A DNA stretch of 64,000 nt. Origin: a candidate division Hyd24-12 bacterium UBA6080 (GTDB lineage: Bacteria; Fermentibacterota; Fermentibacteria; Fermentibacterales; JCC-6). This document shows positions 17,613 to 25,923 of the stretch, piece after piece (positions within the stretch are counted from its first letter, which is position 1; each line of letters begins with the position of its first letter). A program made the translations under genes and the position numbers. The DNA lies in NCBI GenBank assembly GCA_002436025.1, contig DIXM01000001.1, positions 186,001 to 250,000 of the forward strand, in the 5' to 3' direction. The notes beneath the pieces were generated by a model. The model was not told the origin of the DNA, did not search any database, and saw only the letters and a list, made by a program, of their open reading frames with translations.

Positions 17613-18644
17613 CTACAGCTGGAACAGGTGCGCCCTGTTCAGGAACTCCACGAGCAGCTCGACAGCGGTCTCCACGTCGTGTTTGTGCACCACCGAAACC
17701 GGGCTGTGGCCGTTCCGGGTGGGGATGGAAAGGCATGTGGCGTGGGTTCCCCCGCCGAACTTCTGCATGGAGCTGGTGTCGGTGCCCCCGGCGAGAAGGA
17801 TCTCCATCTGATGATCGATCTTCTTCTCCTCGGCGATTTCCCTGATGAAGTCAACGAGGCTGGTTGAACTTATGACGCTCGAGTCCTGGACCTTGATGGC
17901 GACACCCTTGCCCAGCTGGCAGATCCGTCTGTAAGGGAGCCATCCCGGTGTGTCGGCCGAACCCGTGATGTCGGCGGCGATGCCGATGTGGGGTTCGATG
18001 GACATTGCTGCAACGGTGGAGCCCCTGAGCCCGACTTCCTCCTGGGAGGTGCCAACGCAGTAGACGTCGATGTTAGGGTTGTCGTAGCGTTTGAAGGCCT
18101 CGGCTATGATGTAGACGCCTACCCTGTCGTCGAAGGCCTTGGCGAGGTAGCAGTCCCCCATCTCCCTGAAGGGTGTGTCCATGCTCACCCAGTCGCCCCT
18201 CTCCACCATCTCCTTGACCTTGTCGCCGGGAAGACCGAAGTCGAGGAACAGCTTCTCGAGTTCCATGTGCTGTTTGACCGCTTCAGCCGACGGTGCGGGA
18301 TGATGGCAGACCACGGCGGTGAGTACCCCGGACTTCCGGGTGTGCACCCTTACGCTGTGACCGAAGATGCTGGTGGGCTGCCAGCCGCCAACAGGGGCCA
18401 TGCTGGCGTAACCGTTGTCGTCGATGTTGTATATGAGAAAGCCTATCTCGTCGATGTGGCCGGCAAGCATGACCCTGAGGTTGTCTTCCCCGCCGTCTCC
18501 GTGCTTCACGGCGATGAAGTTCTTCATGGGGTCGGTGTAGGTCTCGTCGGCCATGTCACCCAGTTCGGTTATGAGAAGGTCGAGAACCGCATCTTCCCTG
18601 CCGCTTATGCCGTCTGTTTCACACAGTTTTTTGAGAAGCTCCAT
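17613..18644 (-). CDS. M42-family aminopeptidase (FrvX/glutamyl-aminopeptidase type)
   Basis: The start ATG 18644 (MELLKKLCETDGISGRE) follows a GGGGGA SD; the upstream extension overlaps the neighbouring gene. The 343-residue metallopeptidase has the expected two-metal ligands: His in AGHIDEIGF, Asp in AFDDRVG, the Glu pair in SQEEVGLRG, Asp in ADITGSAD, and a late His in VVHKHDVE. M42 enzymes are cytosolic, multimeric peptidases that finish peptide degradation. Its last codons contain the right copy of the 19-bp repeat, so an element using this site would leave the gene's end intact. Confidence 0.9.
   Translation of the reverse strand: MELLKKLCETDGISGREDAVLDLLITELGDMADETYTDPMKNFIAVKHGDGGEDNLRVMLAGHIDEIGFLIYNIDDNGYASMAPVGGWQPTSIFGHSVRVHTRKSGVLTAVVCHHPAPSAEAVKQHMELEKLFLDFGLPGDKVKEMVERGDWVSMDTPFREMGDCYLAKAFDDRVGVYIIAEAFKRYDNPNIDVYCVGTSQEEVGLRGSTVAAMSIEPHIGIAADITGSADTPGWLPYRRICQLGKGVAIKVQDSSVISSTSLVDFIREIAEEKKIDHQMEILLAGGTDTSSMQKFGGGTHATCLSIPTRNGHSPVSVVHKHDVETAVELLVEFLNRAHLFQL
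17620..17638. repeat. Right copy of 19-bp direct repeat, inside the M42 gene 3' end
   Basis: The sequence is identical to 14750-14768. Here the inverted arms are perfect (GAACAGG, TGCGC, CCTGTTC). It encodes the final residues of the M42 peptidase on the minus strand. Attachment sites in the 3' ends of conserved genes are a known strategy of integrating elements. Confidence 0.6.
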
Positions 18645-18645
18645 G

Positions 18646-19536
18646 TCAGTGTCCCCCTTCAGAGGCGCCCGTCCAGGAAAAACCTGCGGCGTCGTCAAAG
18701 ACCCCGGGTTTGTCGCCGGCAAAAGAGATTGAAGCCAGAACGGTCTCGGCGGCCCTTTCAGGTTCGAGGCCGAACTCGAGAATCAGGTTCAGGTAATAGA
18801 TCTCGATCAAGCCGCTTGCGGACCAGTCCACGGACCTGTCGTAGCCCGATATGAACAAGTCTCCCGAAAGCCTTTCCACAAGGTCGGGAAGCCTTCCGCC
18901 CATGATCTCGCACGCGGAAAAATGTACGAGCCTGGCGTTCCCGGAAACGGTTCGAATGCACTCCAGAAGCGTGGCCAAAGGAATGATGCCCTCGCGGCAG
19001 CTCACGCCGTCAACCGTCGCATGTGATGCTATGAGCAGGTAGAGGTCGCCCTGGAGCATTGAGGCCTCGGTGCAAAGGCTCTGAAGGTCTTCCGCGCTGT
19101 GGAACCAGCGGTGCCTGACCTGGACGCCGGGAACCCTCCTGAACCACTCGGTGAGCATCCAGCCGAACGAGTACTGGGGTTCATCGATGAACTCTTCCCA
19201 CTCCGCTTCGAGAATGACAAGCCACTTCCCGCCTGCGTCGGAGCCGATGAGGAACCCCTCCCATGCTGCCCACGAGGCTCCCCCCTCGGGGCGCCACATA
19301 CCGCTTATCCTTCCGTCCTCCAGCTCGAACCAGCCCTCGCCCCGGGCATCCGCCTCGGTGTAGGTGAATACGAACCTTCCCGATGGCTCGACAGTTCCCT
19401 CAATGGTGCTGATGCCACCGTAGGAGTAGTAACCAGTAACTTCGGTCCCGTCCTGGGTCAGCACCATCCTGCCGTAGGTGGTGTCCCAGGAGCCGGAGAA
19501 GTCGGTTGTGGAAAGGAGTGTGATCAGGATCAGCAT
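18646..19536 (-). CDS. Secreted caspase-like (CHAT/C14-type) protein with N-terminal beta domain
   Basis: The 296-residue protein has a short hydrophobic start and a beta-rich domain (about 15-100; 'WDTTYGRMVLTQDGTEVTG') like lipocalin-type or copy-number-control sandwich domains. A caspase-fold domain follows. Its two catalytic motifs are clear: LIASHATVDG with His172 and LVHFSACEIMGG with Cys209. No clan-CD prodomain or repeats are present. It lies between alaS (7-base overlap) and the M42 peptidase (1-base gap), so it is in the same transcript. Substrate and location are uncertain: the weak signal could mean export. Confidence 0.65.
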   Translation of the reverse strand: MLILITLLSTTDFSGSWDTTYGRMVLTQDGTEVTGYYSYGGISTIEGTVEPSGRFVFTYTEADARGEGWFELEDGRISGMWRPEGGASWAAWEGFLIGSDAGGKWLVILEAEWEEFIDEPQYSFGWMLTEWFRRVPGVQVRHRWFHSAEDLQSLCTEASMLQGDLYLLIASHATVDGVSCREGIIPLATLLECIRTVSGNARLVHFSACEIMGGRLPDLVERLSGDLFISGYDRSVDWSASGLIEIYYLNLILEFGLEPERAAETVLASISFAGDKPGVFDDAAGFSWTGASEGGH

Positions 19537-21329
19537 TTTATCTCCTCAAGGACCGCTCTTATCCGGCGGATCCCCCGTGACGAGCTTTTCTCGGAGAGGA
19601 TTGTGAACCCCACAAGTTCAGCCGTGTTGCTGACGTGGGGGCCGCCGCAGATCTCCTCGGAGAAGTCCCGGATGCAGTAGACCTTGACCTTCTCACCGTA
19701 CCTGTCCTTGAAAAGACCCAGGGCGCCATCTTCCAGTGCAGCTTCGGGCGTCATCTCACGAACGGTCACCTCGAGCCCCGCCCTGATTGCTTCGTTCACA
19801 AGCTCTTCGACCGCATGTATCTGTTCGGGCGTCATGGGGTCGGGGTGGCTGAAGTCGAACCGCAGTCTTTGGTCTGTGATGTTCGACCCCTTCTGGGCCA
19901 CGTGGTCGCCAAGGACCTTCCTGAGGGCGGCGTGAAGCAGGTGTGTCGCGGTGTGAAGCCTCGTGACGAGGTCACTGTGGTCGGCGAGGCCGCCCTTGAA
20001 CTTCTGTTCAGCGCCCTTCCTGGAAAGCTCCCTGTGCTTGTCGAAGGCTTCGGTGAAACCCTCCATGTCAACCGCCATGCCCTCCTCGGAGGCCAGGTCT
20101 GCCGTGAACTCGACGGGGAAGCCGTAAGTGTCGTAGAGCCTGAACGCCACCCTGCCGGGGATGACTTTTGCCGGGTTCTTCAGGAGGTTGGGAAGAAGCT
20201 TCTGGAACTCTTTCACACCGGTCTGGAGGGTCTTTCCGAAAAGCTCCTCCTCCCTCTGCAGCTCATCCCTTATCCTGTCGGCGTTGCGAGCAAGCTCGGG
20301 GCAGCACCCGCACTCGTTCTGAACGACCTGTTCGGCAAGCTTCCAGGTGAACCCCTCGGGTATTCCCAGCTTCATCCCGTGCCTTGCGGCAAGCCTTATC
20401 AGGCGCCTGAGCACGTAGCCCTGGTCGAGGTTCGAAGGGGCCACGCCCAGGTCGTCACCGAGGATGTGGGTTGCGCTTCTGATGTGGTCGGCGATTATGC
20501 GCATGCTTCTGAGCTGCTCGCCCGTGGGCTCACCGGTGATCCCCGCGAGTTCACTGATGCCTTTGAAAATGCTCTGGAACTCCTCTATCCCGTACACGCT
20601 GTCGTGGCCCTGGAGCATGGCGACGGTTCTTTCCACACCCATGCCCGTGTCCACGCTGCGTAGCTCCATGGGTTCGTAAGTCCCATCAGGAGTCTTGCGG
20701 TACTGCATGAAGACATCGTTCCATACCTCGAAGTACTTGCCGCAGGAGCAGCCCGGTCGGCATGCTGGGCTGCAGGGAGATTTGCCGGTGTCGAAGAACA
20801 TCTCGGTGTCGGGACCGCAGGGGCCTGTTTTACCTGTGGGGCCCCACCAGTTGTCCTCCATGCCCAGGTAGTGGATGCGGCTTTCCGGGATGCCGGCCTC
20901 TTTCCACAACGCCGCTGCCTCGTGGTCGGGCGGGACAAGCTCGTTGCCACCAAAGACCGTCACGGAGAGTCTGTCGGGGTCGAACCCCAGCCACTGCTTC
21001 CCGGTGAGGAACTCGTAGCTCCAGGTGATGGCCTCGCGCTTGAAGTAGTCGCCCAGAGACCAGTTCCCCAACATCCGAAAGAACGTCAGGTGCGAGGCGT
21101 CCCCCACCGAGTCGATGTCGCCGGTCCTGATGCACTTCTGTACATCCACAAGACGGCGCCCGACCGGGTGCTTCTCGCCGAGAAGGTAGGGGACAAGGGG
21201 CTGCATGCCCGCTGGAGTGAAGAGGATGGTGGAATCGTTCTCGGGTATGAGCGAGGCGCCCGGAATGACCGAGTGCCCCTTACCCCTGAAGAACTCGATG
21301 TAGAGTTCCACCAGGCGGCTCGTGGTCAT
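19530..21329 (-). CDS. alaS: Alanine--tRNA ligase, short form without C-terminal C-Ala domain
   Basis: The 599-residue enzyme has the class II core (HSVIPGASLIPENDSTILFT-type motif 1 region, 'TPAGMQPLVPYLLG', 'VDVQKCIRTGDID'). The editing domain has the zinc motif HTATHLLH (about 458-465) and CGGPHV (about 568). Typical bacterial AlaS is about 870 residues; this one stops soon after the editing domain and lacks the DHHA1/C-Ala part that helps oligomerise and bind the tRNA elbow. The stop is genuine: it overlaps the next ATG. A cysteine-rich insert (SPCSPACRPGCSCG) near 185-200 is notable. The upstream gene's stop is 3 bases away. Confidence 0.92.
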   Translation of the reverse strand: MTTSRLVELYIEFFRGKGHSVIPGASLIPENDSTILFTPAGMQPLVPYLLGEKHPVGRRLVDVQKCIRTGDIDSVGDASHLTFFRMLGNWSLGDYFKREAITWSYEFLTGKQWLGFDPDRLSVTVFGGNELVPPDHEAAALWKEAGIPESRIHYLGMEDNWWGPTGKTGPCGPDTEMFFDTGKSPCSPACRPGCSCGKYFEVWNDVFMQYRKTPDGTYEPMELRSVDTGMGVERTVAMLQGHDSVYGIEEFQSIFKGISELAGITGEPTGEQLRSMRIIADHIRSATHILGDDLGVAPSNLDQGYVLRRLIRLAARHGMKLGIPEGFTWKLAEQVVQNECGCCPELARNADRIRDELQREEELFGKTLQTGVKEFQKLLPNLLKNPAKVIPGRVAFRLYDTYGFPVEFTADLASEEGMAVDMEGFTEAFDKHRELSRKGAEQKFKGGLADHSDLVTRLHTATHLLHAALRKVLGDHVAQKGSNITDQRLRFDFSHPDPMTPEQIHAVEELVNEAIRAGLEVTVREMTPEAALEDGALGLFKDRYGEKVKVYCIRDFSEEICGGPHVSNTAELVGFTILSEKSSSRGIRRIRAVLEEIKC

Positions 21330-21332
21330 GTT

Positions 21333-22457
21333 CTAGAACTCCTTCTGGAATATCCTGTACCGCTTGTAGATGTCGGCCTTGATTTCCTTCTCGAGAATGG
21401 CCCGCATGGGAATGTTGTTCTCAAGCACCCAGGAAAGCTCGCCCCTGGCCATTCCAAGCCGGTGGCTCTCCCTGACCATGCTGTCAACGATGAGTGCTTC
21501 GAGGCCCCTTCCCCTGAACTCCTTCTTGACGCCCATAAGCATGACCCGCACCCTGTCGATCTTCACCTTGAAGGGGGGAACCTTCAGGGCAAGGATCGTG
21601 GGAAGAAGCCTTCCGCGTCCCCTGGCAATACCCATGTTGGCGTCGGGAAGGGCAACGCCGAATGCCACGGGAACCCCGTCGAACTCAACCACCGGCGCCA
21701 TGGAGGGCACAAGCATCATCTTCATCTCCTGGGCCAGCCCGTCGAACTCCCTGGCGGTTATCGGGACAAAGCCCCAGTTCTCGCACCAGCACTCGCGGTA
21801 GATGTCCATCACTATCCTGAGGTCTTCCCGGAAGCGCTTCATGTTGAGTGGGCGCAGCGTCACGTTCTCGCGGCGGCGCACAAGGTCTGCGACCCTGGCC
21901 AGCCTGTCGAAGTTGTGGACGTCCTTTTCGGCCCAGTAGGCCAGAAGGTCCATCTCCTTGTGAAAGCCAGCGCCGAGGATAAGCTCTTCGTACCAGGGCG
22001 GGTTGTGCGGCATCATTATCATGGGGGGGGTCTGAAAGCCATCGACCAGGCAGCCGCATGTCTCGTTGGTGCTGAAGTTGAAGGGGCCCTGGATCCTCTC
22101 CATGTCCCTGGCCCGCACCCAGTCCGAAGCGGCATTCAAAAGGGCCGTTGCGGCTTCCTGGTTGCGGAACGTCTCGAAAAAGCCGAAGTGCCCCGTCTTC
22201 TCGCCGTGGTAGTCCACGAAGGCATGGTTCACTATGGCGCAGACCCTGCCAACCACCCTGCCCGAATCATCCCGGGCAAGGAAGAACTCGACATCGGCGT
22301 GTTCATGGAAGGGGTGGCGTTTTCTGTTCAGGCTGTTCCTGGCGTCCATGAAAAGGGCTGGTATCCAGTATGGGTCCTTCCCGTTCACCTGGAAGGGGAG
22401 CGCGATGTACTCACGCTTCTGTCGCGAACTCTCAACCCTCTCGACGGTCAGCGGCAT
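21333..22457 (-). CDS. GNAT-like acyltransferase, candidate bacterial ceramide synthase (bCerS family)
   Basis: The 374-residue protein belongs to the long GNAT-like family that opens 'ALPFQVNGKDPYWIP', followed by 'HPFHEHADVEFFLARDDSGRV' (divided here by eye) and an N-acyltransferase core ('VAFGVALPDANMGIARGRG', 'GVKKEFRGRGLEALIVDSM'). Members of this family act as acyl-CoA-dependent ceramide synthases in Caulobacter-type sphingolipid pathways. Here it lies 9 bases downstream of a serine-palmitoyltransferase-like gene and near a divergent reductase gene, which supports that role. A paralogue lies at 44756-45874. I know the family from general knowledge; the specific assignment is inference. 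Confidence 0.7.
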   Translation of the reverse strand: MPLTVERVESSRQKREYIALPFQVNGKDPYWIPALFMDARNSLNRKRHPFHEHADVEFFLARDDSGRVVGRVCAIVNHAFVDYHGEKTGHFGFFETFRNQEAATALLNAASDWVRARDMERIQGPFNFSTNETCGCLVDGFQTPPMIMMPHNPPWYEELILGAGFHKEMDLLAYWAEKDVHNFDRLARVADLVRRRENVTLRPLNMKRFREDLRIVMDIYRECWCENWGFVPITAREFDGLAQEMKMMLVPSMAPVVEFDGVPVAFGVALPDANMGIARGRGRLLPTILALKVPPFKVKIDRVRVMLMGVKKEFRGRGLEALIVDSMVRESHRLGMARGELSWVLENNIPMRAILEKEIKADIYKRYRIFQKEF

Positions 22458-22466
22458 CTTATCCCT

Positions 22467-23645
22467 TCAGATGAGGCCAAGCCCTCTTCCCACGGTTTTG
22501 AAGATCCCGAGAGCCCTGTCGATCATGTCAGGCGTGTGGCTTGCCATGTAGCTGGTTCTGAGCATGGCCTGCCCCTGATCGACCGCCGGGCTCACCACGG
22601 CGTTCGTAAAGACGCCGTTTTCAAAGAGATCCTTCCAGAACTTGAAGCAGACCAGGTCCTCCCCCACGATTATCGGGACGATTGGAGCCTCGCTGTTGCC
22701 CACGTTGAACCCCATGTCACGAAGACCGCACCGGCACCTCTCCGCAGCGTCGTGGGATTTTTGAACCAGGCCGGGCTCTTCCCTCAGGATCTCCAGTACT
22801 GCGAGCACCGTGGCCACAGCCGGAGGCGGAAGACTGGCGCTGAAGATGTTGGTCCGGGCAACGTGCCTTATGTAGTCTATCACGGGTTCGGGACCCGCCC
22901 CGAACCCGCCAATGCAGGCGAACGATTTGCTGAAGGTACCCACGAGAATGTCGACCCTGTCCTCGCAGCCAAGGTGCTCGGAGGTGCCCCTGCCGTGGGC
23001 GCCCATGGCTCCGACACCGTGGGCGTCGTCAACCATGACCCTTACGCCGAATTCGGCGCCGAGGTCGCAGAGACCGGGGATGTCAGCCAGGTCTCCCTCC
23101 ATGCTGAAGACGCCGTCGGTAATGATCATTCCGGGATGCTCCCGGTGCGTTTCGAGCATGTGGCGAAGGTTTTCGAGATCGTTGTGCCTGTACTTCACGA
23201 CCTTGGCGTACCCCATGCGGGTGCCGTCGATTATCGAGGCGTGGTTCTTGCGGTCGATGAAGAGCACGGTCCCGCGGTCACCCAGGGTTCCGATGACACC
23301 CAGGTTGGCCTGGAAGCCCGTGCTGAACGTTACGCACGCTTCCTTGCCCAGGAAGGACGCCAGCTTCTCCTCAAGCTCGAGGTGGATGTCGAGCGTTCCG
23401 TTCAGGAAGCGGCTGCCGGTGCAGCCCGTGCCGTACTTCCGAATTGCTTCGCAGGCCTTTTCCATCACATAGGGGTGATCCGTGAGGCCCAGGTAGTTGT
23501 TGGAGCCCAGCATGATCACCTTGCGGCCCTGCATCTCCATCTCCGCGCCCACATGGCCGGAAAGGGGTACGAAATAGGGGTAAAGACCCATGGCCTTCAC
23601 CTTGGCCGGTCTGTCGAACTCACCGCACTTCTGAAAAATGTCCAT
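22467..23645 (-). CDS. Alpha-oxoamine synthase, serine palmitoyltransferase-like
   Basis: The 392-residue PLP enzyme starts at ATG 23645 (MDIFQKCGEFDRPAKVKAMGLYPYF). That opening is typical of bacterial serine palmitoyltransferases rather than BioF or Kbl. Core motifs are 'MLGSNNYLGLTDHPYVMEKA' (substrate lobe), DDAHGVGAMG (cofactor Asp/His) and TFSKSFACIGG with the Schiff-base lysine. The reaction would condense serine with an acyl-CoA to give 3-ketosphinganine. Neighbours fit a ceramide pathway. It is followed by the GNAT acyltransferase gene and alaS in one leftward transcript. AONS or glycine C-acetyltransferase activity is the alternative. Confidence 0.8.
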   Translation of the reverse strand: MDIFQKCGEFDRPAKVKAMGLYPYFVPLSGHVGAEMEMQGRKVIMLGSNNYLGLTDHPYVMEKACEAIRKYGTGCTGSRFLNGTLDIHLELEEKLASFLGKEACVTFSTGFQANLGVIGTLGDRGTVLFIDRKNHASIIDGTRMGYAKVVKYRHNDLENLRHMLETHREHPGMIITDGVFSMEGDLADIPGLCDLGAEFGVRVMVDDAHGVGAMGAHGRGTSEHLGCEDRVDILVGTFSKSFACIGGFGAGPEPVIDYIRHVARTNIFSASLPPPAVATVLAVLEILREEPGLVQKSHDAAERCRCGLRDMGFNVGNSEAPIVPIIVGEDLVCFKFWKDLFENGVFTNAVVSPAVDQGQAMLRTSYMASHTPDMIDRALGIFKTVGRGLGLI

Positions 23646-23766
23646 CACATGTGAACCTGTTCTTCTGGAGTGGCTGTCTTCCGGAGTAACTTGCGGGAAT
23701 CTAACACCCGGCGGGGTGAATGGGAACAACCCCATCTGTTATCTTCGGGGAAACGATGGGAGGATA

Positions 23767-24678
23767 GTGCAAACCGTGTTTCTCACCGGGGCCACCGGTT
23801 TCGTAGGCAGTGCTTTGGGGAGGCTTCTTCTTAGCCGTGGCTTCACGGTGAAGGCGGCCGTACGGGGCTCGTCCGACGCGGACAGGGTGCCAAAGGGGTG
23901 CGAAGTCGTCAGGGTGGATTTCCTTGACCCCGAGAGCATGGTTCCCCACCTGAAGGGCGTGGATGTGATCCATCACGTTGCTGGGGCCGTGAAAGCCAGG
24001 TGCCAGGAGGAGTTCGACCTGGCGAACGCAGCTTCCACCGCCGTCCTGGTCAAGGCTGCCAATACTGAGTGTCCGGGCGCCCGTTTCATCCTCACATCGA
24101 GCCAGGCTGCCGCAGGACCCTGCGGAACCGGCCCTGTGACAGCCTACGGCAGAAGCAAGCTTCTTGCTGAAAGGGCCGTCACAGGCTTTTGCGATCACAC
24201 CGTAGTCAGACCCCCTGCGGTTTTCGGCCCGGGTGACGAGGCAACCAAAGGCATTTTCAAATGGGCCAGGCGGGGCTTCTTCGCAAGCCCGAACACGAAG
24301 GGGGCTTTCTGCGCAATCTTCGTGGACGACCTGGCGGAGCTTCTGCTGAAGGTCATTGACCACCCGGAAACCCGTGGCAGGATACTTCAGCCCTCCTACC
24401 CGCAACGGATAACCTGGGAGGAGTTTCACGCCGCCCTGCAGCGGGCCGCGGGCCGAAAGGTCATGCACATACGGGTTCCCGTGCGCCTCGTTCACTTCGC
24501 GGGCGCCATGTCCGAGGCAATGGCAGCCTTCACCGGCGCCTGCCCCATGGTCACGCGTGACAAGGCCCGGGAACTGACAGCGGGCGAATGGGTCTTGAAG
24601 CAGGATGAGGTGGCCGGGCTCCTGGGCTGGCAGCCCCGTGTTCCCCTTGAGGAGGCGCTGAGGCGGTCGCTGGGGTAA
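23767..24678 (+). CDS. NAD(P)-dependent epimerase/3-beta-HSD-type reductase, candidate ceramide-pathway reductase
   Basis: The protein has an extended SDR fold: TVFLTGATGFVGSALGRLLL gives the Rossmann GxxGxxG, and the catalytic triad is seen as Ser (ILTSSQAAAG) and YGRSK. I chose GTG 23767 after GGGAGG; GTG 23776 is also possible. The product has about 303 residues. Caulobacter-type sphingolipid clusters contain a similar reductase (CerR) that reduces the keto group, and this gene is divergent from the serine-palmitoyltransferase-like gene with a shared 121-base promoter region. Function beyond SDR is inferred from that context. Confidence 0.75.
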   Translation: MQTVFLTGATGFVGSALGRLLLSRGFTVKAAVRGSSDADRVPKGCEVVRVDFLDPESMVPHLKGVDVIHHVAGAVKARCQEEFDLANAASTAVLVKAANTECPGARFILTSSQAAAGPCGTGPVTAYGRSKLLAERAVTGFCDHTVVRPPAVFGPGDEATKGIFKWARRGFFASPNTKGAFCAIFVDDLAELLLKVIDHPETRGRILQPSYPQRITWEEFHAALQRAAGRKVMHIRVPVRLVHFAGAMSEAMAAFTGACPMVTRDKARELTAGEWVLKQDEVAGLLGWQPRVPLEEALRRSLG

Positions 24679-24681
24679 CCA

Positions 24682-25923
24682 TTATTCCGCTGGAAGCATT
24701 CCGGTGCTCCTGACTTCTCCAACGATGCGAAGAGCCACCAGGCTGTCACCCAGAGCGTTCACGTGGCAAATGTCTGTGAAGATCTGTTCGGGTCGGTCGT
24801 CGAACACGTCGGTAATGCAGACGAACCCTTCGTACTCCAGCTCAAGCTCCCGGGCACCTGCTTCGCACTCCCGATAGACGCGATGAAGGAAATCATTCTG
24901 TTCCTCCGCTATCGCCAGCTCCTCCGGGGTCAGGTCCTTGCTCCCCGTCAGCACCACTGGCTGCCAGAAAGCCAGGCAGTCGAAACCGAACTCGACGCTC
25001 AGGGCGCGGATGATGCGCAGGTTGCCCTCGTAGACCTCCATGATGTCGCTGGCGAACAGGACAGGGTCCACGAATTCTGAACCGTGAAGGGCGCACATAG
25101 ATGGCGCAGCCTGATAGAGAACGACCCGGCTTTCAGGCTCGCTGAATCCCAGCACACTGCCCAGCAGTTTGACCGAGTTCAATCCGGAAAGGATCCTCGT
25201 GAAAGGCTGTCTCAAACCTTCCTCAACCCTGAAGTGCCTGTTCTCGAAGAGGTCCGCTATCTCGGAGAGCAGGAAGTGAACACCTGCGGTGTCAGCCTCG
25301 TACGCAGACCACACTTCGTTGGTCCCATCGTAGAAGATCACAAGGTCGGGGATGTTCCCGACCCTCAACTGCAGCTGCAGTTCAATCAGTTCCTGGGTGC
25401 TGACATAGGCGTGCTGGCCGAAATTTGTCACGCAAACGGGTCGGGAGGTGCAACGCGAGAGCATTCTCTGAAAGTTGCCCGCTATCGTGCCGCCGTCGGT
25501 GGTTCCCCAACCAATCATTGTCGAGCCGCCGAACATGAAGACCCGGAATGCATCCGGAGAGTTGCTCGCTCCGGGAACCACCCTGAGCCCCTCACCACTG
25601 ATGTTCATCCCATTGGAAGTAAACGGGCTGGCCCTCCAGATCACGAAGGGTCTGTAGATGTCGGAATGGATCCTGAGCAAAGCTTCTTTCGGGTCAGCCG
25701 GCTCAGGGAAAAAGCGTCCGGCTATGAATAGTCCCGCCGTTGCCACTGCCTCGAGCACCAGAAAAGCGATGAGGATACCGAAGAGAAGCCTGCCAATGAC
25801 AGTGAAGACAGTTCGGGACCTGGGAAGGGTTACTCCCAGCAGGATGGTGATCACTCCCAACCCCGCCAGAAGCACCCTGCTCATCACGGGATGGGAACAG
25901 AACCGAAAGACCCCCCCCCGCAT
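24682..25923 (-). CDS. Membrane-anchored SGNH/GDSL-hydrolase-like protein (5' end probably frameshifted)
   Basis: The protein has N-terminal membrane segments ('VLLAGLGVITILLGVTL', 'LLFGILIAFLVLEAVATAGLF') and a periplasmic SGNH domain: block I VFMFGGSTMIGWG (Ser), block III 'VIFYDGTNEVW' (Asn), block V 'DICHVNALG' (Asp-His). Such proteins often act as polysaccharide or lipid esterases. ATG 25923 has no SD and directly abuts a run of nine G. A better start, ATG 26026 with AAGGTGGGG upstream, opens a frame (MANKGRERLSPGALKAAAAA, then a membrane helix) that would join this one if the run had 8 or 11 G. The intact gene is therefore probably 24682-26026. Confidence 0.7.
   Translation of the reverse strand: MRGGVFRFCSHPVMSRVLLAGLGVITILLGVTLPRSRTVFTVIGRLLFGILIAFLVLEAVATAGLFIAGRFFPEPADPKEALLRIHSDIYRPFVIWRASPFTSNGMNISGEGLRVVPGASNSPDAFRVFMFGGSTMIGWGTTDGGTIAGNFQRMLSRCTSRPVCVTNFGQHAYVSTQELIELQLQLRVGNIPDLVIFYDGTNEVWSAYEADTAGVHFLLSEIADLFENRHFRVEEGLRQPFTRILSGLNSVKLLGSVLGFSEPESRVVLYQAAPSMCALHGSEFVDPVLFASDIMEVYEGNLRIIRALSVEFGFDCLAFWQPVVLTGSKDLTPEELAIAEEQNDFLHRVYRECEAGARELELEYEGFVCITDVFDDRPEQIFTDICHVNALGDSLVALRIVGEVRSTGMLPAE
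25911..25919 (-). repeat. G9 homopolymer at the start of the SGNH-like gene
   Basis: Nine C on the plus strand (nine G in the coding strand) sit exactly where two overlapping frames meet. The upstream frame has the good ribosome binding site and a membrane helix; the downstream frame has the enzyme. A change to 8 G joins them. Confidence 0.6.

Larger units (their letters stand above)
14750..17638. mobile_element. Candidate integrated accessory island or integron-like cassette cluster (no integrase)
   Basis: Between identical 19-bp direct repeats lie five leftward genes, visibly AT-richer than the surroundings: MazF-type toxin, RHH antitoxin, methyltransferase and two small unknowns. Two gaps hold attC-like imperfect inverted repeats (15596-15651, 16867-16943). 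Such cargo, one orientation and gap structures fit a cluster of gene cassettes lacking an integrase. Alternatively this is a small element integrated at the 3' end of the M42 peptidase gene, with the left repeat as the duplicated target. No recombinase or transposase gene is present, so mobility would need help in trans. Confidence 0.5.

Noticed and set aside
20871..23654. A 927-codon open frame on the plus strand across alaS, the GNAT gene and the serine-palmitoyltransferase-like gene
   Set aside because: It is exactly antisense to three well-supported genes, and its sequence (many Val, Gly, His, Pro without domains) reflects GC-rich codon bias on the opposite strand.
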